DNA from: Paenibacillus xylanexedens
GTDB lineage: Bacteria > Bacillota > Bacilli > Paenibacillales > Paenibacillaceae
Assembly: GCF_017874615.1 (NCBI RefSeq)
Contig: NZ_JAGIKV010000004.1
Location: forward strand, 310,001-374,000
Reading direction: 5' to 3'
DNA: 64,000 nt
Program-made: the position numbers and the translations under genes
Notes under the pieces: generated by a model
Seen by the model: the letters and a program-made list of their open reading frames with translations, nothing else
Database searches by the model: none
Told to the model about the DNA's origin: nothing
In this document: piece after piece, positions 36,295 to 44,793 of the stretch
Numbering within the stretch: the first letter of the stretch is position 1
Layout of the letters: each line of letters opens with the position of its first letter

Positions 36295-36408
36295 AGGGGA
36301 CGGAATCGATTCTGAAGAAGCGAAGCGTTCGCCTTTGTCTTCAAATTTTATCCTCTGAAAAGAGGAATCAAAAAAAATTTGGAGACAACAGCGATCGAAA
36401 GAACGATC
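36295..36408. repeat. structured intergenic element with three hairpins (repeat candidate)
   Basis: No ORF. Hairpin A: TGAAG...GCGAA-gcg-TTCGC...CTTCA (36313-36343). Hairpin B: CAAATTTT...CCTCT-gaaa-AGAGG...AAAATTTG (36343-36381) with a GAAA tetraloop. Hairpin C: GATCG-aaagaa-CGATC (36393-36408). The compact folding suggests an RNA or a dispersed intergenic repeat; only one copy is present in the window, so repeat status is a guess. Confidence 0.45.
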
Positions 36409-36468
36409 CGTAACCGGAACAACCACCAGTAGTTCATCAAACAATTATATTCAATTAGCGCCACCCAC

Positions 36469-37299
36469 TTAATCCCAGAACAGTTGATCTGGATGTGGAC
36501 CCGTCCGCTTATCCGAATCCAGTGCATCAATCTGTTTCAACTCATCGGGTGACAATTCAAAGTCAAAGATGTCCGCATTCTCACGAATACGCTCCGGGGT
36601 AACCGACTTCGGAATCGTCACAATCTGATTCTGAATGTCCCAACGCAGAATAATCTGTGCCGGTGTTTTCCCATATTTCTGTGCCAGTGCTTTGAGGGTG
36701 GACTCCTGGTTCAGCTTGCCCTTCATAATAGGACTCCATGCCTCCAGCTGAATCCCCTGCGCTCCGCAGAAATCCTGAAGTTCCTGCTGGATCAGATCCG
36801 GATGCAGCTCTACCTGATTTACCGCAGGCACCGTTCCGCCCTCATCTATGATATCTTGCAAATGGTGAACTTGAAAGTTACTCACACCAATCGCACGAAT
36901 GCTTCCTTCGCTATATAGACGTTCGAATGCTCTCCACGTCTCCTTATACTGGTCTCTGCCAGGCCAGTGAATTAAATAAAGATCAATCACATTCAATCCA
37001 AGCGCCTTCTGGCTGGCTTCAAATGCTCTCAATGTTGAATCAAATCCCTGATCCTCGTTCCAGAGTTTGGTCGTCACAAACAGTTCGCTACGGGCAACAC
37101 CACTGCTTGCAATAGCTTGTCCCACTTCTACCTCATTGCCATAGATGGACGCGGTATCAATACTGCGATATCCAACCTCCAAAGCGGTCTCAACCGCCTG
37201 TTGCACTTCCTTACCTTTTGCTTTATATGTTCCAAATCCTAGCCATGGCATCGTTACTCCGTTGTTCAGAATCGTACAATCTGTAATATGTTTTGTCAT
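36469..37299 (-). CDS. yvgN: aldo/keto reductase, YvgN (glyoxal reductase) type
   Basis: 276 residues from the ATG at 37299 (GGGAGGT six bases ahead); the longer frame upstream has no ribosome-binding site. Catalytic tetrad regions: GYRSIDTASIYGNE (Asp and Tyr), VTTKLWNED (Lys) and YLIHWPGRD (His). The NADPH-binding tail IPKSVTPERIRENADIFDFE is intact. Very close in pattern to B. subtilis YvgN, which reduces methylglyoxal and glyoxal. Monocistronic. Confidence 0.9.
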   Translation of the reverse strand: MTKHITDCTILNNGVTMPWLGFGTYKAKGKEVQQAVETALEVGYRSIDTASIYGNEVEVGQAIASSGVARSELFVTTKLWNEDQGFDSTLRAFEASQKALGLNVIDLYLIHWPGRDQYKETWRAFERLYSEGSIRAIGVSNFQVHHLQDIIDEGGTVPAVNQVELHPDLIQQELQDFCGAQGIQLEAWSPIMKGKLNQESTLKALAQKYGKTPAQIILRWDIQNQIVTIPKSVTPERIRENADIFDFELSPDELKQIDALDSDKRTGPHPDQLFWD

Positions 37300-37604
37300 T
37301 CTGTACCTCCCGTATGGAATTTTGCCTGCTCTTATTCTATTAACCTCCTCACAGAATTTTAAGCGACCATTCGACATACTGTCGGAGTAAACCCATGGAT
37401 CGAGAGTCTTTGCAAAAGATATGAAAAACCCGAAAAGCATTACTGCGCTGCGGGTTCTGGTGTGACAGGAACATTATAAATTCTCTTGACCGTGCTGATT
37501 CTGGATTGAATTCAATCGTCTCTTCTTCTTTTGTGTTTTTATCGTAACTTTAGTTGATTACGCTACGTTAATTAGATAATCATGCCGAATCAGGAGGAAT
37601 TCAT
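37300..37604. other. intergenic region between yvgN and a lipoprotein gene
   Basis: About 305 bases between divergent genes. It holds one weak inverted repeat (AACCCG 37427-37432 with CGGGTT 37451-37456) and no convincing ORF. Promoters for both flanking genes must be here but are not clear. Confidence 0.4.
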
Positions 37605-38003
37605 TTGAAGAAAATATTACTGACACTTTGCATGTTGCCCTTGCTCATTTGGGTACAAGGCTGCGCTCCAGCTACATATGAGATTGCAGGTTACACTGGC
37701 TCATCCATTAACCCAGACATCCCGGTTCCAACCAATGCAAAGCTTATTGAAAACATAGCTTATTCCGATGATCCCAACCTTAAAAAGGGCGTTAAGTATG
37801 AGCTTGAACATATTGGGGGTGAGCAAGGACTATACCCACCAATGGATTATTTTCAGAAGTTAGCGGATACAGGTTGGCTAGAATTGGAGGAAAAACGACT
37901 GGGAAGTGTACATTTTCTGAAAAAGGATAATACCGTCATCGCCATTGAAATTCAAGAAAACACCTTCCAAATTACTGAAATGATAGAGGATGCCGCATTT
38001 TAA
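37605..38003 (+). CDS. hypothetical lipoprotein
   Basis: 132 residues with a lipoprotein signal peptide (MKKILLTLCMLPLLIWVQGC; the Cys of the VQGC lipobox is residue 20). The mature part is a small mixed alpha/beta region with PMDYFQKLADTGWLELEEKR and a final VIAIEIQENTFQITEM strand pair, as in short ligand-binding domains. Start TTG at 37605 with AGGAGG seven bases ahead. Function unknown. Confidence 0.75.
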   Translation: MKKILLTLCMLPLLIWVQGCAPATYEIAGYTGSSINPDIPVPTNAKLIENIAYSDDPNLKKGVKYELEHIGGEQGLYPPMDYFQKLADTGWLELEEKRLGSVHFLKKDNTVIAIEIQENTFQITEMIEDAAF

Positions 38004-38030
38004 AACATCCTATCACTGCTACCTAAACGC

Positions 38031-38059
38031 AAAAAAGGAGAGGCACATAGCCCCTCCTT
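38031..38059 (-). terminator. terminator of the DUF1450 gene
   Basis: AAGGAGAGGC pairs with GCCCCTCCTT (one mismatch) around ACATA; six T follow on the minus strand. Confidence 0.75.
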
Positions 38060-38102
38060 GCGGATGTTTGAACTTTTCGTTCACTCACCTTGTTATATCC
38101 TA

Positions 38103-38324
38103 TTACTTCACGAACTTTGCGACTTTGGCGAGCACTTCTTCTTCTGTCGGTGCACTGATATACCGACCATTAATAAAGACAAATGCACGTTTCGCGCAAG
38201 GACCGCAATAGGATTTGCACCCAATCTTGATCTCCGTGTCTGGAGCCATTTTTTGCAACTTGGGTACAATCGATTTCAGTCGGACATGATTACACTTTTC
38301 GCATACGCGGATATCGTTAGCCAT
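38103..38324 (-). CDS. DUF1450 (YuzB-like) protein
   Basis: 73 residues. Two cysteine motifs, CEKC at residues 8-11 and CKSYCGPC at about 36-43, suggest metal or Fe-S binding; the fold is thioredoxin-like (FVFINGRYISAPTEEEVLAK). It follows the HesB-like gene by 21 bases on the same strand, with AAGGGGAA as ribosome-binding site, which hints at a shared role in Fe-S or redox handling. Function not established. Confidence 0.82.
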   Translation of the reverse strand: MANDIRVCEKCNHVRLKSIVPKLQKMAPDTEIKIGCKSYCGPCAKRAFVFINGRYISAPTEEEVLAKVAKFVK

Positions 38325-38345
38325 GAGTTCCCCTTCTTCGCGCCC

Positions 38346-38648
38346 TTAGTGGTCGCCGTGATTACCTTGGGACGGATTCGTAATAACAAATCCCTCTTCC
38401 GGGAAGTAGAGGTAGTCAATTTTAACACCGTTCAACAAAGGCTGATCATTCGCAAGAATGACATCAATCTCTTTATCGGTAGATACAACCGTATCATTTT
38501 CTTTTGGTGTGTCGATATCAAGCCCGTAGTGAGCATGGTCACCATGTGCATGGGTGATAACAACGCGCAGGTTTTTTCCTTCGTTCTCCGGCTTGTCCAA
38601 TTCAAGCTTCAATACTTTAGCAGCATTACGCGTAATTTTGCAGTTCAT
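38346..38648 (-). CDS. HesB/IscA-like (YneR-type) protein
   Basis: 100 residues from the ATG at 38648; an ATG at 38657 overlaps the AGGAG site. The beta-rich HesB-like fold appears in NCKITRNAAKVLKLELDK and VKIDYLYFPEEGFVITNPSQ. The conserved cysteines of true A-type Fe-S carriers are missing; instead there are several His (THAHGDHAHYG and NHGDH), which could bind metal. Likely co-transcribed with the DUF1450 gene. Confidence 0.75.
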   Translation of the reverse strand: MNCKITRNAAKVLKLELDKPENEGKNLRVVITHAHGDHAHYGLDIDTPKENDTVVSTDKEIDVILANDQPLLNGVKIDYLYFPEEGFVITNPSQGNHGDH

Positions 38649-38790
38649 TCTCTTCATCTCCTATATTGTAATTGCAAGTTTCAACAATTTCAGCATTCTT
38701 AAACTACAGCATCTATTGTAAAGAAAGTTACCGCTCTTCGCAATAACATTGATGCGAATTCAATGTTAAAATGATCCATTGGGCCGCAAA

Positions 38791-39048
38791 TTAAGAAGGT
38801 GCCCCCTCCTGAAGCACAGGATATTTACGTTCTGCCCGGCTTACAAACCAGTTCATCAGAATCAAAGTGACCCCGATATCATCGATGGGCATAAACGGCA
38901 TTACGTCAGGAAGTACCCAGTACAACAGCGCTGGAATAATAAACAACAGCTTTTCTCCCAAAGGAATCTGCGGAGCCCGGAGCAGCCGGGGGAGCCTTTT
39001 GAAAACTTGTGTCCATCGTTTGAACGACAGTAGTCTTCTCCACTTCAT
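38791..39048 (-). CDS. DUF1232 (YkvA-like) membrane protein
   Basis: 85 residues with the DUF1232 signature: a basic amphipathic N-terminus, then PLGEKLLFIIPALLYWVLPD and PFMPIDDIGVTLILMNWFV, two short hydrophobic hairpin segments. GGAGGG lies seven bases before the ATG. Function unknown; relatives are often near stress or envelope genes. Confidence 0.8.
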   Translation of the reverse strand: MKWRRLLSFKRWTQVFKRLPRLLRAPQIPLGEKLLFIIPALLYWVLPDVMPFMPIDDIGVTLILMNWFVSRAERKYPVLQEGAPS

Positions 39049-39155
39049 TTAAATCCCTCCGTATAATTGTATATGTCGCCGAAACGGCACATCCATCATT
39101 ACCCGTTCGAAAACCATTCAGAACGAATGACGTAACATGCCATTATCAAAAATAA

Positions 39156-39188
39156 TAAAAACGGAACGTCGCTCATAGCGTCCGTTCC
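39156..39188 (-). terminator. terminator of the LysM-M14 gene
   Basis: GGAACG (39163-39168) pairs with CGTTCC (39183-39188), with inner GCT/AGC. A T-rich tail follows on the minus strand. Confidence 0.65.
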
Positions 39189-39244
39189 TGTTATACGAAT
39201 GATCTACTGTTAAGTTTCACACCTTTGTAATCCGGGGTCTTGCC

Positions 39245-40456
39245 TCATTGTCCATTGGATAACAGTTCAGCCAGCAACATTCCCACTTCTATACAAATAT
39301 CATCAAACTGTTCTACAGGAAGCGGATTAACACCCAATCCAACTTCTACCGTGAAGCCCGGTCTACCGAAATCTTGAATAAACCAGTCCTTGTATCCGGC
39401 ATCACTGCCACCGAGCTTCACCGCCTTGTAGCCGGAAGCTTTGGCGAGTCTACGCGACAGCGGTCCGCTCTCCCTGGGTTCCAGATCACGGTAGTTCCAA
39501 TAGATCTCCTGTCCCTGACTATGCAGTGATACAACCGCATCGAATGTGTGTTGCCGCGTCCACTGCGCAAGCGCCTGTGCCTCCGGTTCTGTCAATGGCG
39601 CTGTCCCCGCATAATCCCTGGGGCCAGGTGAGGTCATACCTCTTCTCGCTGCTTCTTCATCCCAATGGGCTGGAAATTGATCATTCAGATCCACCCCTCT
39701 GATATTGGCCTTCCAATGGGTAAAATGTGATCTGTCCGCATTCCAGGCTAACAACTGCTGTGCATGTGGATGCTGATTGACCACACCTTCCTGAACCAGT
39801 TCGACCCCGTCCGGATTAACCATCGGCACGGCCCAGAGTGTCGTCTCTTGCATCCAGCGTTCTGTCTGGTATTGATGCCATGCCCTATGCGCACCATACG
39901 CCTCGGCATACTCTTCGATAAACTTCATCAGAACTGCTGTTGTCAACCACTCATTCGCATGAACGGAAGCGTTAACATGGATATGTCTCGACCCTTGCCC
40001 AATACGCAAATAAGGCAGCGACTTCCCCATGACACTTGTTCCAATGGACCCCGTTTCAATAAACGAGTATTGATTCTCCAGCTTGTCTATATCCCTGATT
40101 AATTCTCGATAACCATACTCTCCCTGAATCTTTACAATAGTTTTTCCATTCGAAGCCGGAATATGAATACAGCGACCAACCCAGTCGGTTATATTGGTAA
40201 TTTCGGGATTGGCCTGGCGCAACACCTCTTCGTCCAGACCAAATCTCCCCGCAATCTCCCCTACACTTTCTCCAGGCGGTACAGCGTATCTGCGACCTGT
40301 CCCGGGGACAATACGCAGCATCTGACCTGCCAGCAAGTATGGCTGGGAAGCCACTTCCGGGTTCAGTGCAGCAAGTAACTCTTTGGTCATATGGTGTGCT
40401 GACGCAATTCGCGGCAATGTATCTCCCCGCTGAACAATAATCCACTGTAGATCCAT
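39245..40456 (-). CDS. LysM-M14 gamma-D-glutamyl-diamino-acid endopeptidase (YqgT-like)
   Basis: 403 residues. Two LysM peptidoglycan-binding modules (about 3-50, VQRGDTLPRIASAHHM, and 57-100, VPPGESVGEIAGRFGLD) precede an M14 carboxypeptidase domain. Zinc ligands are HANE (NASVHANEWLTT) and the His of SLHSQG; the catalytic Glu is in FTVEVGLG. This is the layout of endopeptidase I, which cuts gamma-D-Glu-diaminopimelate bonds in spore or cell-wall peptides. No signal peptide, so it may work in the mother cell or on recycled peptides. Confidence 0.88.
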   Translation of the reverse strand: MDLQWIIVQRGDTLPRIASAHHMTKELLAALNPEVASQPYLLAGQMLRIVPGTGRRYAVPPGESVGEIAGRFGLDEEVLRQANPEITNITDWVGRCIHIPASNGKTIVKIQGEYGYRELIRDIDKLENQYSFIETGSIGTSVMGKSLPYLRIGQGSRHIHVNASVHANEWLTTAVLMKFIEEYAEAYGAHRAWHQYQTERWMQETTLWAVPMVNPDGVELVQEGVVNQHPHAQQLLAWNADRSHFTHWKANIRGVDLNDQFPAHWDEEAARRGMTSPGPRDYAGTAPLTEPEAQALAQWTRQHTFDAVVSLHSQGQEIYWNYRDLEPRESGPLSRRLAKASGYKAVKLGGSDAGYKDWFIQDFGRPGFTVEVGLGVNPLPVEQFDDICIEVGMLLAELLSNGQ

Positions 40457-40596
40457 GTTGTTCTCCTTTCCACAGGAAAAGACAGGTCTCCTGTCCAGTT
40501 CTGACCAATTTCATGTCTGTAACATATGTATGCAGGTCAGGTTGTCCGTCATGTGACAAGAATCATGTTTATCTCCTGCTAATGCATAATGACGAC

Positions 40597-40626
40597 AAAA
40601 AATCCCGGAACTTCACAGTTCCGGGA
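40597..40626 (-). terminator. terminator of murI
   Basis: ATCCCGGAACT pairs perfectly with AGTTCCGGGAT around TCAC, with a minus-strand T run. Confidence 0.85.
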
Positions 40627-40684
40627 TAGTCCACAACCAAAATACATTAATTAAAAGTCTTATTCATGCATAATTTGAGTATAA

Positions 40685-41494
40685 CTATGATAATTGCGTT
40701 ACCTGCCAGACAACAGGGGTCTTGGAGATCTGCTCCCCCAACCATCGACGGGTGATATTCTGGAACATACGCGGGTCACCCGTGCAGAAAAATTGATGCA
40801 CCGGAGTCTCATCCCCACTGGCCAACTTTCGTTTATCATATAAAATCGTACTGATTTCACGTGCCGTTTCATCTGCTGAACTGATTAACTTCACTTCCTG
40901 CCCCATAACTTCCTGAATCGTGTCCATGAGAAAGGGATAATGCGTACAACCCAGAATAAGACAATCGATTGGCTGTTGTTTGATCTCGCCCAATGATTGT
41001 TCCACCGTATGTGTCGTGTGCTCGGAACGAAATTCACCTTGTTCCACCAACGGCACCAGCGCCGGACAAGCCTGACTGACCACATCAATATAGGGGGACA
41101 ACTGCTTGAGTGCCGATGTATAAGCCCCACTACCTATGGTACCCGTGGTACCAATCACACCAATACGTCCTGTACGTGTCGCTGTGATTGCGGCCCGCGC
41201 ACCCGGATGTATAACACCAATGACAGGCATATTCACCTTGCCACGGATATACTCCAACGCGGCTGCTGTTGCTGTGTTACAGGCGATAACGATAACCTTC
41301 GGATCGAATTGGATCAAGAAATCAACGATTTGTTCCGTAAATTGTTTTACTTGTTCGGACGAACGGGGTCCGTACGGTGTCCGGGCAGTATCCCCAAAAT
41401 AAATGATCTTTTCCCGCGGGAGCTGACGCATCACTTCCTTGGCGACGGTCAATCCCCCCACACCGGAGTCTAATATAGCGATTGCTTGCTGCAC
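40685..41494 (-). CDS. murI: glutamate racemase
   Basis: 269 residues from a GTG at 41494 (MQQAIAILDSGVGGLTVAKE); AAGGAAG lies eight bases ahead. A GTG two codons earlier and a longer ATG frame to 41581 are less likely. Catalytic cysteines are in VIACNTATAA and LGCTHYPFL, and the substrate-binding region in DSGVGGLT. It makes D-Glu for peptidoglycan in the cytosol. YtxH lies upstream on the same strand, but a terminator-like hairpin separates them. Confidence 0.93.
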   Translation of the reverse strand: MQQAIAILDSGVGGLTVAKEVMRQLPREKIIYFGDTARTPYGPRSSEQVKQFTEQIVDFLIQFDPKVIVIACNTATAAALEYIRGKVNMPVIGVIHPGARAAITATRTGRIGVIGTTGTIGSGAYTSALKQLSPYIDVVSQACPALVPLVEQGEFRSEHTTHTVEQSLGEIKQQPIDCLILGCTHYPFLMDTIQEVMGQEVKLISSADETAREISTILYDKRKLASGDETPVHQFFCTGDPRMFQNITRRWLGEQISKTPVVWQVTQLS

Positions 41495-41666
41495 GAACAC
41501 ACCGCTTCCTTCTTCATTGAATTGGTTCTCAAAACGATTGTTTCTCAGAGCTTTCTTCCTACCGTATGAACATTCCGGCAAAAAGGTACCTACATCTTAC
41601 CCGATTTCATCGTAGGGTTCAAATTAAATCCACGCGCTACCTCATTTATGTGTGGACACGCAACAA

Positions 41667-41700
41667 AGCAGACTCTCCTCTAAATAGAGGAAAGCCTGCT
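41667..41700 (-). terminator. terminator after ytxH
   Basis: AGCAG...CCTCT-aaat-AGAGG...CTGCT, nested stems with a weak T tail on the minus strand. Confidence 0.5.
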
Positions 41701-41715
41701 TATCCCAAGCTTTGC

Positions 41716-42093
41716 TTAGTTGTCGTCCTTGGACTCATCCGAAGGAAGCTTCGCTACGATGTCAATTCCGGGTTCATCCACTGTTTTATCGATATCATTA
41801 TCAACAATGGCTGCCGATATGCGAATTTCTTTCCCTTCAGCGCAATTGCGCCAGGATTGAATATCCTGAATCACGACATCTGCGGTCTCTTTAACTTTGG
41901 ATACGATCTGCGAACTTTGTTCTCCCACGATACCAGCCAGTTCCTGACCTTTCTCCGATACCTGACGAGCACCTTCTGTAATATCCTGACGAAGTTCACG
42001 CCCTGATTTTGGTGCCAGCAATAATGCCGTTACTGAACCAACCACGGAGCCAATAAGAGCTCCCCACAACAAACTTTTGTTAGAATCCTTCAC
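41716..42093 (-). CDS. YtxH domain general-stress-type protein
   Basis: 125 residues. One N-terminal transmembrane segment, LLWGALIGSVVGSVTALLLAP, followed by KSGRELRQDI, is the YtxH signature; then an amphipathic helical region and an acidic tail. In B. subtilis the ytxH operon belongs to the SigB/SigH general stress group; no such promoter was identified here. GTG start at 42093 with GGGAGAG seven bases ahead. Confidence 0.85.
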   Translation of the reverse strand: MKDSNKSLLWGALIGSVVGSVTALLLAPKSGRELRQDITEGARQVSEKGQELAGIVGEQSSQIVSKVKETADVVIQDIQSWRNCAEGKEIRISAAIVDNDIDKTVDEPGIDIVAKLPSDESKDDN

Positions 42094-42276
42094 GTCACAT
42101 CTCTCCCTTTACTATTGTTTAAGTACCGGATCAGAAGCAACGGTCTGTCGCTCAGCCATCCGGGCGAATGCCTACTCTGTTGATGCATTATAAGCAGCAC
42201 AGGCTTGACTTGACACTCCAGATGTTAAAAATAATCTGAACGCCCTTTTTGAATGGATGCAAATGACGGCTTAAAC

Positions 42277-43191
42277 TCAGTTCTGACGAGCCGGCTCGAG
42301 ATCAGCCGCGGCATGCTCATCCCCCGGGTCCAAATCAATCACATATCGTCCAGGTGCAATTAATGCCGCCTGATGTTCACAACGCCAGCGACGTCCACCT
42401 GAAGAACCCAGCGTCTGTCCATCTTGCAGAACATCCCCCTGATCAAATATGTAATACGCTGCACCCAGTAAGGTCTGAGCCACCGTATCCGGATCAAGAC
42501 CGACGAAGTGACACTGGACATCAGGTACACCCAGCGCAGATAATCCCACGGTATCCATGACCAACCCGCGCTGTTCCTCTGTACCTCCGGCTTGATACAT
42601 TCGAACGTTCATAGCTGCATACAGATGTTCCTCACGTTCCTGAGCTTGCGTATATGCTTCCGGTTCAACCAGCTTGTCACTGCCATACCAATACAGCGCA
42701 TCACAGGTCAAACTCTCCATGATTGCCAGTACAGTCTTCTGAAACAGCTCCAGGCGCTGTTTACGAGGCATGGCAGCCGTGAACATATCATGTATCCGAA
42801 TGGAGTAACGCGCAGCTTCCACAGCTTGTCCCACTTCCGGCCAATGCCATGCTTGTTGCAGAGCACCGCCAAAGCGAGCACGATCTGCGATTTCATTCAC
42901 AGGAAGCATACAAGTCTGAGCAGGGATATCCCCTTCCTGGAAGGATACCTTGTGGTCCAGATGATAGAAGACAAGCATCTCATGCTTTTGCCCTCCGCTC
43001 TCTTGTTTCACATCCAGTCGGACTTGTCCTGTATGACGGATCATAGCTTCCTGCAAACGCAGGCGATCCACCTCTGGACGTTCCCGGAACAAAAGTTCAA
43101 CCATATACACCGGATGGAATCCGGAAGGTGTTTCATTTGTTTCGTTACTTTCAGTATTTGCTTCATTGAATTCTTTTGATTCATTTGTCAT
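42277..43191 (-). CDS. DUF4261-like protein
   Basis: 304 residues from the ATG at 43191 (GAGGGAAA ahead). An acidic, Asn/Glu/Thr-rich N-terminal stretch (residues 1-25) precedes HPVYMVELLFRERPEVDRLR and a globular domain with SLTCDALYWYGSDKLVEPEA and GLSALGVPDVQCHFVGLD, a pattern I associate with DUF4261. Soluble, no catalytic motif evident. It follows the YutE-like gene by ten bases and is probably co-transcribed. Family call tentative. Confidence 0.6.
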   Translation of the reverse strand: MTNESKEFNEANTESNETNETPSGFHPVYMVELLFRERPEVDRLRLQEAMIRHTGQVRLDVKQESGGQKHEMLVFYHLDHKVSFQEGDIPAQTCMLPVNEIADRARFGGALQQAWHWPEVGQAVEAARYSIRIHDMFTAAMPRKQRLELFQKTVLAIMESLTCDALYWYGSDKLVEPEAYTQAQEREEHLYAAMNVRMYQAGGTEEQRGLVMDTVGLSALGVPDVQCHFVGLDPDTVAQTLLGAAYYIFDQGDVLQDGQTLGSSGGRRWRCEHQAALIAPGRYVIDLDPGDEHAAADLEPARQN

Positions 43192-43201
43192 GCGATTTCC
43201 C

Positions 43202-43663
43202 TCATTCCTTACGCTGTCCCTCGGCCTGTGCCGTATTGAAAGGACCAAGTTCTTTTTCCACGTAGGCGCTAACCTGAGTAGTAAAATGTTTAAGTATACT
43301 CGGCAACTCTACGCTAAGCGGATGGAGCTCAGACCGCTCCCAAGTGTAATAATCCTGCACCAGTGGTTTGCGTAACGTGACAAGCTGACGCAATATCTCA
43401 TAGGTCGGATTATCAAAAACCTTTTCTTCATAATTAATCTGAATAATATCATCATAGCTGCTTGCATCTCTCATGATGAAGCCGTCGATCAGATAACTTC
43501 CCACATCGGTAACAATTTCGATCGCCAGGTGAAGACAACGTTCCTGTACCATCCCGAGCATGAGACTGCCATCCCAAGCCTCTGCTGCCCCGCGAAGCCC
43601 TTCAGCTACTTCCGGTACAGCAGCAAGCCGGCGGGCAATCTGTTCTCTGTTCACATAATACAT
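43202..43663 (-). CDS. DUF86/HepT-like (YutE-type) protein
   Basis: 153 residues, all helical. ERCLHLAIEIVTDVGSYLID, then GFIMRDASSYDDII, matches B. subtilis YutE and the HEPN/DUF86 group. The RX4-6HXY motif of active HepT toxins is not seen (here R-x-x-H without the HxY). No MntA-like nucleotidyltransferase partner is adjacent. GGGAAGTG precedes the ATG. It lies between a 36-residue peptide gene and the DUF4261-like gene. Confidence 0.78.
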   Translation of the reverse strand: MYYVNREQIARRLAAVPEVAEGLRGAAEAWDGSLMLGMVQERCLHLAIEIVTDVGSYLIDGFIMRDASSYDDIIQINYEEKVFDNPTYEILRQLVTLRKPLVQDYYTWERSELHPLSVELPSILKHFTTQVSAYVEKELGPFNTAQAEGQRKE

Positions 43664-43686
43664 TCGTTCACTTCCCGTTCAATGAG

Positions 43687-43797
43687 TTATCGGTTCCGTT
43701 TCCCTCTTCGCTTAAGCCAGAATATCATCACAGGACAAGCGATTAGAAACACAACAAAAATATATAGAAATTCCATAACGTCTCTTAAATCGCTCAT
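43687..43797 (-). CDS. 36-residue membrane peptide
   Basis: MSDLRDVMEFLYIFVVFLIA, then CPVMIFWLKRRGKRNR: a single transmembrane helix with a basic tail (inside-positive). ATG at 43797 with AAGGGGA nine bases ahead. It ends 23 bases before the YutE-like gene on the same strand, so all three genes could form one transcript. It is too short for routine gene calls; coding status rests on the ribosome-binding site and the typical small-membrane-protein composition. Confidence 0.5.
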   Translation of the reverse strand: MSDLRDVMEFLYIFVVFLIACPVMIFWLKRRGKRNR

Positions 43798-43836
43798 GCA
43801 GAGTCCCCTTTATCTCAACGTAGTTTGAATGACAGA

Positions 43837-44124
43837 TCAGATTTCGTAGTCTACTGCAATTGACTGTTCTCTGACTTCGTTCATGTACTTGATAACTTCC
43901 TGATGAAGCGGGTGTACCTGATACGCCTGGAGATCCTCCAGTGACGCAAACTCCGCCGTGAGTGAAATGTCGAACGATCTCTCCGAGCGAAGCACATCAA
44001 TCCCGATTTCGAGTGAAACCAGGACATCAATTTTTCCTTCCAGATTACGAAGCACCTGGGCTGCAGCTTCAATACTTTCTGCTGAGCGATCTTTCATTTT
44101 GAACAGGACAATATGTTTTATCAT
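43837..44124 (-). CDS. Dabb (stress-responsive A/B barrel) protein
   Basis: 95 residues from the ATG at 44124 (GAGGTG nine bases ahead). It starts MIKHIVLFKMKDRSAESIEA and shows the Dabb dimeric alpha/beta-barrel pattern, with HPLHQEVIKYMNEVREQSIA, then VDYEI at the end. Relatives range from plant stress proteins to olivetolic acid cyclase; the bacterial role is unknown. Separated from the holin-like gene upstream by a terminator. Confidence 0.85.
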   Translation of the reverse strand: MIKHIVLFKMKDRSAESIEAAAQVLRNLEGKIDVLVSLEIGIDVLRSERSFDISLTAEFASLEDLQAYQVHPLHQEVIKYMNEVREQSIAVDYEI

Positions 44125-44237
44125 CTGGGCAGACACCTCGTTTAATATAATAGTAGAAATGAATGAATTTTCATGTATCCAAAATATATCATAACGTTCT
44201 CTATTACGAAAGGATACTTGGAAACGTTCTCTTGATA

Positions 44238-44282
44238 AGAAAAAGGAATCCGAACCGTTTTATTTCGATTCGGATTCCTTTT
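44238..44282 (-). terminator. terminator overlapping the 3' end of the holin-like gene
   Basis: AAAAGGAATCCGAA (44241-44254) pairs perfectly with TTCGGATTCCTTTT (44269-44282). The right arm encodes the last residues of the holin-like protein; the T run follows on the minus strand. Confidence 0.8.
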
Positions 44283-44793
44283 GAGATCCATCCTCCTTCT
44301 GTTTCGCGGATTCATCCTGCAGAGTTTGTCCTGTTTCAGCCTGCTGCTTGATGTTGTCCGGGGTCTGCTGCGGTTTGGACCATTCACGATTCATAAGATA
44401 CTCCTGATCTTCCTGTTTCTTCAACACTGCAATGGCCTGTCTGAGCTTTGCAGGCAATGGAAGACCGATTCTGGCATAATTCTCAGTAATCGAAATGAGT
44501 TCATTCACCAGATAGAAATAAATAGCTCCACCTTTGATAAAATCGGTTCCCATGATCAGATCAATTCGGTGAGCAAGCAAAACAACTGTCAGCATGAGCC
44601 CTTTGCGAGCAATCCCCCAGAATCCAATGTTGCTATTTAACCCCGTACCCGTTCTTACCGCCGCCGCCAAACCTGTGATATAATCCACAGCCATCGCGAC
44701 CGCGAGCAGGCTCAGCAATTGATCCCATCCGCCAAAAGCAAACGTAACAAACGCTCCCGAGATGACAGCAAAGGTATTCACAGATAGATTCAC
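44260..44793 (-). CDS. phage-type holin (Holin_4/TcdE-like), stand-alone
   Basis: 177 residues from a GTG at 44793 (GGGAGAGG eight bases ahead); upstream codons lack support. Two or three membrane segments: VISGAFVTFAFGGWDQLLSL, then LAVAMAVDYITGLAAA (the DYITG motif of Holin_4), and ARKGLMLTVVLLAH. The last 50 residues are a charged Gln/Lys/Glu tail. Holins release endolysins or proteins across the membrane; no endolysin or phage genes are near, so it may serve autolysis or secretion. Confidence 0.82.
   Translation of the reverse strand: MNLSVNTFAVISGAFVTFAFGGWDQLLSLLAVAMAVDYITGLAAAVRTGTGLNSNIGFWGIARKGLMLTVVLLAHRIDLIMGTDFIKGGAIYFYLVNELISITENYARIGLPLPAKLRQAIAVLKKQEDQEYLMNREWSKPQQTPDNIKQQAETGQTLQDESAKQKEDGSQKESESK

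Noticed and set aside
43202..43663. HepT/MntA toxin-antitoxin pair
   Set aside because: The HepT-like protein lacks the RX4-6HXY active motif and no nucleotidyltransferase gene is adjacent.
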